Positions 1 to 8,478 of a stretch of 14,821 bases of DNA are shown piece by piece; the first letter of the stretch is position 1; each line of letters starts with the position of its first letter. The notes under the pieces were generated by a model that was not told where the DNA came from, did not search any database, and was given only the letters and a program-made list of their open reading frames with translations. The stretch comes from an uncultured Aquincola sp. (GTDB lineage Bacteria > Pseudomonadota > Gammaproteobacteria > Burkholderiales > Burkholderiaceae): positions 1 to 14,821 of the forward strand of contig CAKZXL010000312.1 in assembly GCA_937883885.1 (NCBI GenBank). Direction: 5' to 3'. Made by a program: the position numbers and the translations under genes.

Positions 1-1052
1 TGGACGACACGCCGCGGCTGCAGCTGCGCGGTGCCGACCTGCACAACCTCAAGCAGATCGACGTGGACGTGCCGCTGCACCGGCTGGTGGCCATCACCGG
101 CGTCAGCGGTTCGGGCAAGAGCACGATGGCGCGCGACGTGCTGCTGCACAACGTGCAGGCGCTGGTGCAGCACGGTGTGCGCAACAAGGGCAAGGCGCCG
201 CCGCTGCAGGGCTGCGAGGCGCTGGAAGGCTGGACCGCGGTGGACCGCGTGCTGGAAGTGGACCAGACGCCCATCGGCAAGACGCCGCGCAGCTGCCCGG
301 CCACCTACATCGGCTTCTGGGACGCGGTGCGGCGGCTGTTCAGCGAAACGCTGGAGGCCAAGGCGCGCGGCTACGGGCCGGGGCGCTTCAGCTTCAACAC
401 CGGTGAAGGCCGCTGCCCGGCCTGCGAAGGCCAGGGCATGCGCACCATCGAGATGAGCTTCCTGCCCGACGTGAAGCTGCCTTGCGACGTGTGCCACGGC
501 CAGCGCTTCAACCCCGAGACGCTGGCGGTGAGCTGGCGCGGCAAGAGCATCGGCGACGTGCTGAACATGGAGGTGGACGAGGCGGTGGAGTTCTTCGCCT
601 CGATGCCGGCCATCGCGCACCCGCTGCAGCTGCTCAAGGACGTGGGCCTGGGCTACCTGACGCTGGGCCAGCCTTCACCCACGCTGAGCGGCGGCGAGGC
701 GCAGCGCATCAAGCTGGTGACCGAGCTGAGCAAAGTCAGGGATGAAGTGGGCCGCCGCGGCCAGAAGGCGCCGCACACGCTGTATGTGCTGGATGAACCC
801 ACCGTGGGCCTGCACATGGCCGACGTGGAGCGCCTGATCCATGTGCTGCACCGGCTGGTGCAGGGCGGCCACAGCGTGGTGGTGATCGAGCACGACCTGG
901 ACGTGATCGCCGAGGCGGACTGGGTGATCGACCTGGGGCCGGAAGGCGGCGATGCCGGCGGCCGCATCGTGGTGGCCGGCACGCCCGAGCAGGTGGTGCT
1001 GGCGGGCAGCCATACGGGCAAAGCCCTGGCGCCCGTGTTGGGGCGCCAGTAG
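1..1052 (+). CDS. uvrA: UvrA-type excinuclease ABC subunit A, C-terminal part (5' end outside window)
   Basis: This is the C-terminal ATPase half of a UvrA protein, the damage-sensing ATPase of nucleotide excision repair. The frame is open from base 3, so the gene starts upstream. Visible in order: Walker [10 protein letters not shown] (about 99-125), a zinc finger with CPAC (413-424) and CDVC (483-494), the ABC signature LSGGEAQR (684-707), Walker B LYVLDEPT (about 779-802) and the switch region VIEHDLDVI. Between signature and Walker B there is an insert of about ten residues ([13 protein letters not shown]) compared with E. coli UvrA. I recall this feature from the very long, tandem-duplicated UvrA-like proteins of Burkholderiales, so this may be that paralogue rather than the canonical 940-residue UvrA. 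The upstream half is needed to decide. The last codons lie in a perfect hairpin (1026-1049) and the stop is TAG. Confidence 0.93.
   Translation, partial: DDTPRLQLRGADLHNLKQIDVDVPLHRLVAITGVSGSGKSTMARDVLLHNVQALVQHGVRNKGKAPPLQGCEALEGWTAVDRVLEVDQTPIGKTPRSCPATYIGFWDAVRRLFSETLEAKARGYGPGRFSFNTGEGRCPACEGQGMRTIEMSFLPDVKLPCDVCHGQRFNPETLAVSWRGKSIGDVLNMEVDEAVEFFASMPAIAHPLQLLKDVGLGYLTLGQPSPTLSGGEAQRIKLVTELSKVRDEVGRRGQKAPHTLYVLDEPTVGLHMADVERLIHVLHRLVQGGHSVVVIEHDLDVIAEADWVIDLGPEGGDAGGRIVVAGTPEQVVLAGSHTGKALAPVLGRQ
1026..1049 (+). terminator. Perfect hairpin over the last codons of uvrA, possible terminator
   Basis: CTGGCGCCC (1026-1034), a six-base loop GTGTTG and GGGCGCCAG (1041-1049) form a perfect 9-bp stem ending one base before the TAG stop. 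No T-run follows, so it is not a classic intrinsic terminator. It could stabilise the mRNA 3' end or assist termination between the convergent neighbours. The hairpin itself is certain; its role is inferred. Confidence 0.4.
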
Positions 1053-1112
1053 GCGAGGCTCGCCGGTGCTCCGGCGCCAGTAGGCGGGAATCGCCGGTGT
1101 TGGGGCGCCAGT
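1035..1112. repeat. 31-bp direct tandem repeat, 2.5 copies
   Basis: Copy 1 is 1035-1065, copy 2 is 1066-1096 and a partial copy is 1097-1112. Each begins GTGNTNNGGCGCCAGT and continues into a small inverted repeat of the form GGCGR-NNN-YCGCC. In copy 1 the inner hairpin is GGCGA-GGC-TCGCC. In copy 2 it is GGCGG-GAA-TCGCC, so the loop changes while the stem is kept through a G-T pair. The array starts inside the uvrA coding end and fills much of the gap to the convergent gene at 1131. Confidence 0.75.
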
Positions 1113-1130
1113 CGTCAGCAGGCGGTCGGC

Positions 1131-1715
1131 CTACTGCGCCGACCGCGCCCAGCTGGATGCGTCGTTCGCGGCGGTCAGCGTGCGCAGGTCGCGCGCCCGC
1201 AGCATGCCGGCCCGCTCGCGCAGCGCGGCCGCGTCGTCCACGTCGCCGCAGCGGTCCAGCACGCGGCTCACCCGCTGCAGCACCGCGGCTTCCCATTCCC
1301 AGTCGCCCATCAGGCTGACCATCTGGGCGGCTTCATAGCCGTGGTCGCGGGCGCGTTCACGCACCGCATGGGCGCCGCGGGGGTCGTCGCGGCAGATCTC
1401 GGTGGCCAGGATGGACACCAGCTCGGCCAGGTCGCACAGCAGCTCGATGCACGCTTCCGGCGCACACAGGGTGCGTGCCTTGCGCAGGCCCTGCTGCAGG
1501 TACCACTCGGCGGTGGCGCCGTCGCCCATGCGACGGTAACAGCGGCCCACCTGGGCCAGCGCCAGGGCCAGGATGGCGGGCTGATCCTGCAGCTCCGCCT
1601 CGTCCAGATGATGGAGCGCATCGGCCAGCGCATCGCGCGCGCGGCCCGGCAACACTTCCAGCGCCCGGTGGCGCGGTACCGGGCAAGGTGACACGGCATT
1701 CCTGTTCACGTGCAT
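1131..1715 (-). CDS. Hypothetical helical-repeat (TPR-like) protein, 194 aa
   Basis: I do not recognise a named family. The protein is soluble, without signal peptide or membrane segment. It is rich in Ala, Leu and Arg and built of helix pairs such as ALALAQVGRCYRRMGDGATAEWYLQQGLRKA, which resembles a tetratricopeptide repeat. Further helical stretches include CIELLCDLAELVSILATEI and EAAVLQRVSRVLDRCGDVDDAAALRERAGML. A general protein-binding or regulatory role is possible but unproven. I chose the ATG at 1715 because AAGGGG lies seven bases upstream; the frame stays open to 1874, with another ATG at 1790. It converges on uvrA and lies 155 bp downstream of the yitT-like gene, a gap with no clear terminator. 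Confidence 0.65.
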   Translation of the reverse strand: MHVNRNAVSPCPVPRHRALEVLPGRARDALADALHHLDEAELQDQPAILALALAQVGRCYRRMGDGATAEWYLQQGLRKARTLCAPEACIELLCDLAELVSILATEICRDDPRGAHAVRERARDHGYEAAQMVSLMGDWEWEAAVLQRVSRVLDRCGDVDDAAALRERAGMLRARDLRTLTAANDASSWARSAQ

Positions 1716-1870
1716 GCGGGTTCCCCTTGGCAACTGCTGCAGCCTGCTAAGCACGTCGCGGGCCTGCCTGCATGCTGCTTCCGGGTGCATGGGCCGCCGG
1801 CCCCGGCGCCTTGCCTGGACTGCCGCCGCCGGCCGCCGGTTCCTCAGGGCTTGTGCGGAGGCGGCGCCGG

Positions 1871-2494
1871 TCACACGCCCAGGTAGCGCCCGGGGCGGTG
1901 GTTCATCATCAGCACACCGCTGAGCGCCACCACACCCAGTACGGACAGCAGGATGCGCTGCGGCGGCAGCACCAGCATCGCGGCCAGCACGATCAGCCCG
2001 TCGATCACCAGCTGCACCTTGCCGGCGCTCCAGCGGCGGCGTTCCTGCAGGTACTGCGCCAGGATGTTGACGCCGCCCACGCTCGCGCGGTGGCGCAGCA
2101 GCGCCAGCAGGCCAAAGCCCACCAGAATGCCGCCCAGCACCGCCGCCACCACGGGGTGCAGCCGGTCGAAGCTCACCACCTTCGGCGCCATCGCGGTGAA
2201 CACCGACACCAGGCCGATGGCCAGGAAGGTCTTGAAGGTGAAGGCCGGGCCCAGCCGCTTCCAGGCCAGCCAGTAGAACGGCACGTTCAGCACGAAGAAC
2301 AGCAGGCCGAACGACCAGCCGGTGGCGTAGCTCAGCAGGAAGGCCGCCCCCGCCACGCCGCCGGTGATGAGGCCGGCATGCTCGTACATCGTCAGCCCCA
2401 GCGCCACGAACAGCGTGCCGGCCAGCAAGGCCTGCGCGTCGTCCAGCAAGGTGTGGCGTTCAGCCGGGGGAAGGGTTGCAGTGGGGGAGGCCAT
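1871..2494 (-). CDS. YitT-family (DUF161) membrane protein
   Basis: A 207-residue integral membrane protein resembling the YitT/DUF161 family, whose biochemical function is unsettled. About six hydrophobic helices are visible: near residues 21-40 (AQALLAGTLFVALGLTMYEH), 43-60, 61-80, 88-104, 113-133 and 160-178. Family-like features are the early glycine-rich turn AGLITGGVAGAAFLLSYATG, with its conserved TGG, and the later ASVGGVNILAQYLQERR. It starts 51 bp after the msrQ stop on the same strand, so it could be a third gene of that operon. No good Shine-Dalgarno precedes the ATG. A 6-bp inverted repeat (GCTGCA/TGCAGC, 2501-2516) sits directly upstream and may shape initiation. Confidence 0.85.
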   Translation of the reverse strand: MASPTATLPPAERHTLLDDAQALLAGTLFVALGLTMYEHAGLITGGVAGAAFLLSYATGWSFGLLFFVLNVPFYWLAWKRLGPAFTFKTFLAIGLVSVFTAMAPKVVSFDRLHPVVAAVLGGILVGFGLLALLRHRASVGGVNILAQYLQERRRWSAGKVQLVIDGLIVLAAMLVLPPQRILLSVLGVVALSGVLMMNHRPGRYLGV

Positions 2495-2545
2495 GCGGCC
2501 GCTGCAAGCATGCAGCGTGCCTTGGCTCGCTGGCCGGCTGGTTGC

Positions 2546-3184
2546 TCAGGCCTTTCGGCGTGATCGCAGCAAGCGGTCGCCCAGCAGCACGGCCACGATG
2601 CCGGCGTAGACCGACCACTCGCCGAAGTTGTGCTTGGCCGCCCGCATCCAGAAGAAGTGCAGCAGCCCCAGCAGCACCACCGCGTAGATGGCCTTGTGCA
2701 GCGCCTGCCAGCGCTTGCCGCCCATCGCCTTGATCGCGCGGTTGAACGAGGTGGCGGCCAGCGGCGCCATCAGCAACAGCGCAGCGGTGCCCACCAGGAT
2801 GAACGGCCGCTTGGCGATGTCGGTCAGGATGTCGGGCAGGACCAGGCCCATGTCCAGCCAGGCGTAGCACAGGAAGTGCAGCACGCCGTAGAAAAAGGTG
2901 AACAGGCCCAGCATGCGCCGCAGCCGCACCAGCGCCGGCTGGCTGAACCAGTGCCGCAGCGGGGTGATGGCCAGCGTCAGGCACAAAAAGCGCAGCGTCC
3001 AGTCGCCGGTGCCGCGGATCAGCGCCTCGGCCGGGTTGGGGCCCAGGGTGTTGGCCACGGCGCCCCACACCAGCCAGGCCAGCGGCAGAAGGCTGGCGAT
3101 GAACACCGCCGGCTTGACGGCCGGGTGCATCAACCAGGGGCGGGCGCGGGGGGCGCCGGTGCGGGCAGGGGCGGTGGTGGTCAC
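2546..3184 (-). CDS. msrQ: MsrQ, heme-binding membrane subunit of the periplasmic methionine sulfoxide reductase
   Basis: MsrQ (formerly YedZ) is a cytochrome b-type inner-membrane protein that passes electrons from the respiratory chain to MsrP. The 212-residue product has about six transmembrane helices. Histidines in the expected places for heme ligation are seen in FTFFYGVLHFLCYAW and in QALHKAIYAVVLLGLLHFFWM. RWQALHK and the NPAEALIRGTGDW loop are also typical of the family. The start is GTG at 3184, only two bases after the msrP stop, so the pair is probably translationally coupled; no clear Shine-Dalgarno is seen. An alternative ATG at residue 19 (MHPAVKP) would remove only a short Ala/Pro/Arg-rich leader. 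Confidence 0.93.
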   Translation of the reverse strand: MTTTAPARTGAPRARPWLMHPAVKPAVFIASLLPLAWLVWGAVANTLGPNPAEALIRGTGDWTLRFLCLTLAITPLRHWFSQPALVRLRRMLGLFTFFYGVLHFLCYAWLDMGLVLPDILTDIAKRPFILVGTAALLLMAPLAATSFNRAIKAMGGKRWQALHKAIYAVVLLGLLHFFWMRAAKHNFGEWSVYAGIVAVLLGDRLLRSRRKA

Positions 3185-3186
3185 GG

Positions 3187-4176
<990 letters not shown>

Positions 4177-4201
4177 GCGAGGTGACTCCGTCCATTCAGC
4201 C

Positions 4202-4220
4202 GGGTGAGCGGGCCTCACCC
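4202..4220 (-). promoter_or_regulatory. Hairpin in the msrP leader / after ccsB
   Basis: GGGTGAG (4202-4208) and CTCACCC (4214-4220) form a perfect 7-bp stem with a five-base loop, 26 bp upstream of the msrP start. The 107-bp gap between msrP and the end of ccsB shows no T-run after this stem, so it is a poor intrinsic terminator. It might be a leader structure, a weak terminator for ccsB or a protein site. No convincing promoter was found in the gap. Confidence 0.3.
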
Positions 4221-4283
4221 TGTGGCTGTCTGTCGGGGTGGACCCTCGATCCTTACGCCGGGTTCAGTGTCCCGGATGCAACT

Positions 4284-5627
4284 TCACAGTTCACCGTACG
4301 AGTGCAAGCCCGACAGGAACATGTTCACACCCAGAAACGCGAAGGTGGTGACGGCCAGGCCCACCAGGGCCCACCAGGCCGACGGCACGCCGCGCAGGCC
4401 CTTCATCAGCCGCATGTGCAGCCAGGCCGCGTAGTTCAGCCAGACGATCAGCGCCCAGGTTTCTTTCGGGTCCCAGCTCCAGTAGCCGCCCCAGGCCTCG
4501 GCCGCCCAGAAAGCGCCCAGGATGGTGGCCACGGTGAAGAAGGCAAAGCCCACCGCGATGGACTTGTACATCACGTCGTCCAGCAGTTCGAAGGCGGGCA
4601 GGCGGGCGGCGATGCGACGGCGCGCCATCAGGATGCCGGCGACGATGAGCGCGCTGATGCCGAAATACACCATCCAGTAGGTGCTGCTGGCGCTGCCGGC
4701 CGCGCCCTGGCGGAAGACGATGGGCTCGAAGCACAGCACCACGCCCAGCAGCCACAGCGGCGCCAGCTTGTACCAGCGGGTTTCCGACGCCTGCTGCTTG
4801 ATGAGGTAGGCAAAGGCCACCATGGCCGACAGCGCGAAGGTGCCGTAGCCGATGAAGTTGGCCGGCACGTGCAGCTTCATCCACCAGCTTTGCAGCGCGG
4901 GCACCAGCGGCTGGATCTCGTGCGCCTCACGCACCACGGTGTACCAGAGCAGGAAGCCCACCGCCGCGCTGACCACCAGCATCACGAAGGCGCCCAGCGC
5001 ACGGGTGCGGTAGTGCTGCTCGAAGTACAGGTAGAACAGCGCCGTCATCCAGCAGAACAGCACGAACACTTCGTACAGGTTGCTGACCGGGATGTGGCCG
5101 ATGTCGGGCGCGATCTGGTGGCTTTCGAACCAGCGCACCATGGTGCCCACCAGGGCCATGAACACCGCGGCCCAGGCCATGCGCGAGCCGATGCGCTGCG
5201 CGGTGTTGTCGTCGGCCCGCACGAAAAAGCCGATCCAGTAGAAGATGGTGCTCATGAAGAAGAGCACGCTCATCCACAAGATGGCGCTCTGGCTGGACAG
5301 GAAGTACTTGAGCAGGAAGACGTTGTCGGCCTGCGCCAGGTCGGCACCGAAGTTGTCGAGGTGGCGGTTGTACAGGCCAATGGCCAGCAGCGTGGCCGCG
5401 CCCACTGCCACGCTCAGCACGCGCAGCGCGCCCCAGAACCAGCCCAGGCCGATCATCACCGGCGCGGCGCCGATGAGGATGGCCTTCTCGTACACATCCA
5501 TCGACGCGTTGTAGCGCTGGAAGGCGAAGGCGGTGCCGGCCAGCACCAGCAGCGCGAAGATCCAGTTGGATGCGCCGGGGCTGCCGTAGCGTCGCGAGCC
5601 CTGCAGGGTGAGCGTGGTGGTGTTCAT
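4284..5627 (-). CDS. ccsB: System II cytochrome c biogenesis WWD protein (CcsB/ResC; also called CcsA)
   Basis: This is the heme-handling subunit of the System II (Ccs) cytochrome c synthase, which works with ResB to export heme and attach it to CxxCH motifs outside the membrane. The 447-residue protein is strongly hydrophobic. It carries the tryptophan-rich WWD signature WGGYWSWDPKETWALIVW at about residues 378-395 and candidate heme-ligating histidines in WWMKLHVPANF and in the terminal FLSGLHSYGEL. Names conflict: many database entries call this protein CcsB, while the Bordetella literature uses CcsA for the WWD protein and CcsB for ResB. Its ATG overlaps the resB stop as ATGA (5624-5627), a sign of translational coupling. 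The length is normal and no defect is seen. Confidence 0.95.
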   Translation of the reverse strand: MNTTTLTLQGSRRYGSPGASNWIFALLVLAGTAFAFQRYNASMDVYEKAILIGAAPVMIGLGWFWGALRVLSVAVGAATLLAIGLYNRHLDNFGADLAQADNVFLLKYFLSSQSAILWMSVLFFMSTIFYWIGFFVRADDNTAQRIGSRMAWAAVFMALVGTMVRWFESHQIAPDIGHIPVSNLYEVFVLFCWMTALFYLYFEQHYRTRALGAFVMLVVSAAVGFLLWYTVVREAHEIQPLVPALQSWWMKLHVPANFIGYGTFALSAMVAFAYLIKQQASETRWYKLAPLWLLGVVLCFEPIVFRQGAAGSASSTYWMVYFGISALIVAGILMARRRIAARLPAFELLDDVMYKSIAVGFAFFTVATILGAFWAAEAWGGYWSWDPKETWALIVWLNYAAWLHMRLMKGLRGVPSAWWALVGLAVTTFAFLGVNMFLSGLHSYGEL

Positions 5628-7738
5628 GCGGCGTCCTTCAGGATGTCGTGCTTCAGGCGGTCGAACTCATGGTCGGCGTCCAGCGTGCGCCGCGTGGTGG
5701 ACAGGGCCGTGCTCACGCGGGTGCCGCCTTGTCCATCGTCTTGGAGCCAGATCCACAGGCGGCGTTCCCGCACGTAGAGCATGGCGAAGACCCCGATGAT
5801 GAGCAGAACCGCGCCGATGTACACCAGGGTCTTGCCCGGGGCACGGGCCACCTGGAACACGCTGGCCTGCACCTGGGTGAAGTCGGCCAGCTGCAGCAGC
5901 GCCGGCGAGGGGTAGAGGAAGCTGTCGCTCAGCGACAGCACCGCCAGCGACATGAAGCCCTGCGTGGCATCGCCCGGCTCGGCGGCCTTCAGGCCGGCCT
6001 GCTCACGCGCGGTGTTGTACAGCTCGAACAGCGCGCCGTTGAGGATGCGCAGCAGCACTTCCGAGATGCGCGGCCGCTCGGCCTCGGGCACCGTGGTTTC
6101 CAGAAAGCGCGACAGCGACATCAGCCCGCCCGGGGCCTGGCTGGCGTCGTCCTTGGCGCCCGGCACCTCGGCGCCGGAGAACAGGCCCAGCACCCGTTCG
6201 GTGGTCACGGTCAGCTGCTGCGCCATCTCGGGCTTGTCGGCCGGCGTGGCCTTGGCCACGTAGCGGCGCACCGCCTCGGCCCGCAGCGCGGGGTCGGTCA
6301 GGGCGCGGCGCAGCATCATCCAGCCGTCCATCGAGTCCTTCTCGTCGACCGGGATGCGCAGGTAGCGGAAGTTCTCGTTCGGCGTGTCGCGCACGCCGGC
6401 CAGGTACACGCGCTGGCCGTCGATCTCGACCGGCAGCATGTAGTTGTTGAACTCACGCGCCTGACCTGCGTTGTCGCGCAGCCGGTACGAGACCGACGGG
6501 CCGACGTTGTGCAGCGTCTTGCCGGCCTTGGTCTTGGCGCCTGAGCCCAGGTGCTCTTCCAGCGAGCTGACCAGGTCGACCTTGCGCACGTCGGTGGGGC
6601 CGGTGGTGGCCGCGCCCAGGTTCTCGACGTTGATCACCCGCAGGCCGGCCAGCTCCAGCGTCAGCTGCTGGTCGGCGCTCGCCAGGGTGGTGCTTTCGCC
6701 CACGCGGCCTTCGATGTCGAAAGGCGGCGTGCCGGCCTTCAGCGGCAGCGCATGCAGCTTCAGGCGCGAGCCGCCGTCGTCGAAGCTGCTCTGGTAGATG
6801 GCGATGCCGCGGTGGAAGGCGGGTTGGTTCACCTTGACCGTGGCCGGGATGGCCTGGCCGGTCTCGCGGTCGTGGATCACGATCTCGCTGGCAAACAGCT
6901 TGGGCATGCCCGTTTCGTAGTAGTCGACGATGAACTTCTTCAGCTCGATGTCGAAGGGCAGCTCCTGCAGCACCACGCCGTCGGACATGCTGATCAGCGC
7001 CGTGCCGGCGCGGCCGTTTTCAGGCACCAGCAGGTTGGCGCGGAAGGTGGGGTTGCGCTCGCTCAGCCGGTGGTCGGCCGACACGTCGCGCAGCATGCCG
7101 CCGCCGGTGAAGGGCGTTTTGCCCAGCAGCGCCATCTGCGCCCGCACGATCAGGTCGCCGTCGAACAGCCCGCCCAGGCAGATCAGCACGATGGAGCCGT
7201 GCGCCGCCAGGTAGCCCAGCTTGTTGGCCATGCCCTTGCGCGCCGCGATCATCGTGCCTTCGGGGCGCATCTGCACCTTGGCCTTCCAGCCGCTGCTGGT
7301 CAGCAGGCTGCCGATGCGGGCGTAGGCCGCGTCGCGCCCCTCGGCCAGCCGGCCCTGGGCCTTGTGGTGGAAGGCGTTGAGCGACTGCTCGCGCAGGTTT
7401 TCCTTGTAGGCCCGCAGGTCGGCCGTGATCTTGGGCAGGTTGCGGGCGATGCACAGGCTGGTGGAGGTGACCAGGAAAGCCAGGATCAGCAGGAACCACC
7501 AGGCGCTGTACACCGCGTACAGGCCCACCGCCCCGAACACGTCGGCCCAGAACGGGCCGAACTGGTTGACGTAGTTGTTCGCTGGCTCATGCTGCTTGAC
7601 CACCGTGCCGATGACCGAGGCGATGCAGATCACCGTCAGCAGCGAGATGGCGAAGCGCATCGAGGACAGCAGCTCGACGGCGTCGCGCCACGCCCGTGAT
7701 CGGCTGCTGACTTCAAGGCCGGTGGTGGGCAGGCTCAT
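5624..7738 (-). CDS. resB: ResB family cytochrome c biogenesis protein
   Basis: ResB (Ccs1) is the System II partner of the WWD protein and is thought to bring apocytochrome to the heme site. The 704-residue protein has N-terminal membrane segments at about 30-50 (FAISLLTVICIASVIGTVV) and 70-95 (VGLYAVYSAWWFLLILAFLV), and a third at about 172-190 (LGYLAAHGSIVLICLGGLF). A large periplasmic domain follows, then a last helix at about 637-655 (TLVYIGAVLLIIGVFAMLY) and a cytoplasmic tail. YETGMPKLFASEIVIHD and NQPAFHRGIAIYQSSFDDGGS are family-like blocks. The periplasmic domain is long, as is usual in betaproteobacteria. The cytochrome c4 terminator lies between this gene and its upstream neighbour, so resB needs its own promoter or terminator read-through. 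Confidence 0.94.
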   Translation of the reverse strand: MSLPTTGLEVSSRSRAWRDAVELLSSMRFAISLLTVICIASVIGTVVKQHEPANNYVNQFGPFWADVFGAVGLYAVYSAWWFLLILAFLVTSTSLCIARNLPKITADLRAYKENLREQSLNAFHHKAQGRLAEGRDAAYARIGSLLTSSGWKAKVQMRPEGTMIAARKGMANKLGYLAAHGSIVLICLGGLFDGDLIVRAQMALLGKTPFTGGGMLRDVSADHRLSERNPTFRANLLVPENGRAGTALISMSDGVVLQELPFDIELKKFIVDYYETGMPKLFASEIVIHDRETGQAIPATVKVNQPAFHRGIAIYQSSFDDGGSRLKLHALPLKAGTPPFDIEGRVGESTTLASADQQLTLELAGLRVINVENLGAATTGPTDVRKVDLVSSLEEHLGSGAKTKAGKTLHNVGPSVSYRLRDNAGQAREFNNYMLPVEIDGQRVYLAGVRDTPNENFRYLRIPVDEKDSMDGWMMLRRALTDPALRAEAVRRYVAKATPADKPEMAQQLTVTTERVLGLFSGAEVPGAKDDASQAPGGLMSLSRFLETTVPEAERPRISEVLLRILNGALFELYNTAREQAGLKAAEPGDATQGFMSLAVLSLSDSFLYPSPALLQLADFTQVQASVFQVARAPGKTLVYIGAVLLIIGVFAMLYVRERRLWIWLQDDGQGGTRVSTALSTTRRTLDADHEFDRLKHDILKDAA

Positions 7739-7761
7739 GGCGGAAATTATGGTGCGGACGG

Positions 7762-7788
7762 AAAAAAGGCCGGTCGTGGACCGGCCTT
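7762..7788 (-). terminator. Intrinsic terminator of the cytochrome c4 gene
   Basis: Read on the minus strand, AAGGCCGGTC, loop CAC and GACCGGCCTT form a perfect 10-bp stem followed by further T residues (six Ts in all at the 3' side). It starts 22 bp after the cytochrome c4 stop and ends 23 bp before the resB ATG. It should separate c4 transcripts from the resB-ccsB unit. Confidence 0.9.
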
Positions 7789-7810
7789 GGCGTGAGGCGC
7801 TGGCAGGGTC

Positions 7811-8428
7811 TTAGCGCAGGCCGGCGATGTAGTCGGCCACCGCCTTCATCTCGGCTTCGCTCATCTTGCTGGCAATGGCCATCATCTGAGGGTTGTTGGC
7901 GCGCGCGCCGCTGGCAAAGGCCGCCAGCTGCGCCTGCGTGTAGGCACCGTGCTGGCCGCCCAGGCGCGGGTACTGCGAAGGGATGCCGGCGCCGGTGGGG
8001 TTGTGGCAGCCCGCGCAGGCCGGCACGGCCTTGGCGGCAATGCCGCCGCGGTAGATGCTTTCGCCCAGGGCGACGGTGTCCTTGCTGGTGGCAAAGCCCG
8101 GCTTGGCCTGCTTGGAGGCATAGAAGGCGGCCACATTGCGCATGTCTTCGTCGCTCAGCTGCGCGGCAAAGCCCTGCATGATGGGGTTCTTGCGCTTGCC
8201 GGCCTTGAACTCGTGCAGCTGCTTGGCCAGGTACTCCGGGTGCTGGCCCTGCAGGATGGGGTAGGCCGGGCTGCCGCGGTTGCCATCGGCCGCGTGGCAG
8301 GCCGCGCACACCTGCGTCGCAATGGCTTGCCCCTTGGTCAGGTCGGGCTTGGCGGCGGGTGCGCTGCCCTCTGCAGCGAACGCGGGCGCCAAGGCGGCGG
8401 CAAAGATCAGGGCAATGAGCGACTTCAT
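7811..8428 (-). CDS. Cytochrome c4, di-heme periplasmic electron carrier
   Basis: A 205-residue exported cytochrome made of two similar halves, each with one c-type heme. The signal peptide is residues 1-18/19 (MKSLIALIFAAALAPAFA). The heme sites are CAACH at 41-45 and CAGCH at 138-142. Likely axial methionines are in NPIMQGFA (M84) and NPQMMAIASKMS (about 182-183). The half repeat is clear from GSPAYPILQGQHPEYLAKQL matching SQYPRLGGQHGAYTQAQL. Cytochrome c4 carries electrons toward terminal oxidases, and it is a substrate of the System II genes next door. I chose the ATG at 8428 because the signal peptide begins there; the open frame runs on to 8509 into engB. The Shine-Dalgarno is weak. Confidence 0.95.
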   Translation of the reverse strand: MKSLIALIFAAALAPAFAAEGSAPAAKPDLTKGQAIATQVCAACHAADGNRGSPAYPILQGQHPEYLAKQLHEFKAGKRKNPIMQGFAAQLSDEDMRNVAAFYASKQAKPGFATSKDTVALGESIYRGGIAAKAVPACAGCHNPTGAGIPSQYPRLGGQHGAYTQAQLAAFASGARANNPQMMAIASKMSEAEMKAVADYIAGLR

Positions 8429-8443
8429 GTCTTGGCGGCGGCG

Positions 8444-8473
8444 TTGGAGGTTCAAACCTTCAGATTTTACAAT
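8444..8473. promoter_or_regulatory. Possible divergent promoter between cytochrome c4 and engB
   Basis: The 50-bp gap has a single AT-rich patch. On the plus strand TTGGAG (8444-8449), an 18-bp spacer and TACAAT (8468-8473) resemble a sigma70 promoter whose start point would fall at about the engB ATG (8479). On the minus strand TAAAAT (8469-8464) could be a -10 box for cytochrome c4, giving a leader of about 30 nt, but no good -35 is seen. The two -10 candidates overlap. This is a match by eye only. Confidence 0.35.
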
Positions 8474-8478
8474 GCCGG

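Noticed and set aside
1035..1112. CRISPR-like array
   Set aside because: Units are directly adjacent with no unique spacers, only 2.5 copies, and no cas genes are nearby.
1716..1870. Terminator or small gene between the yitT-like and TPR-like genes
   Set aside because: GC-rich inverted pieces are present but no stem with a T-run and no small frame with a ribosome site. The longer open frame to 1874 lacks a good start.
4182..5777. A 531-codon open frame on the plus strand opposite ccsB and resB
   Set aside because: Its product is a His/Gln/Arg/Ala-rich mirror with no domain. It exists because GC-rich codons on the minus strand leave few stops. The opposite frames are clear CcsB and ResB.
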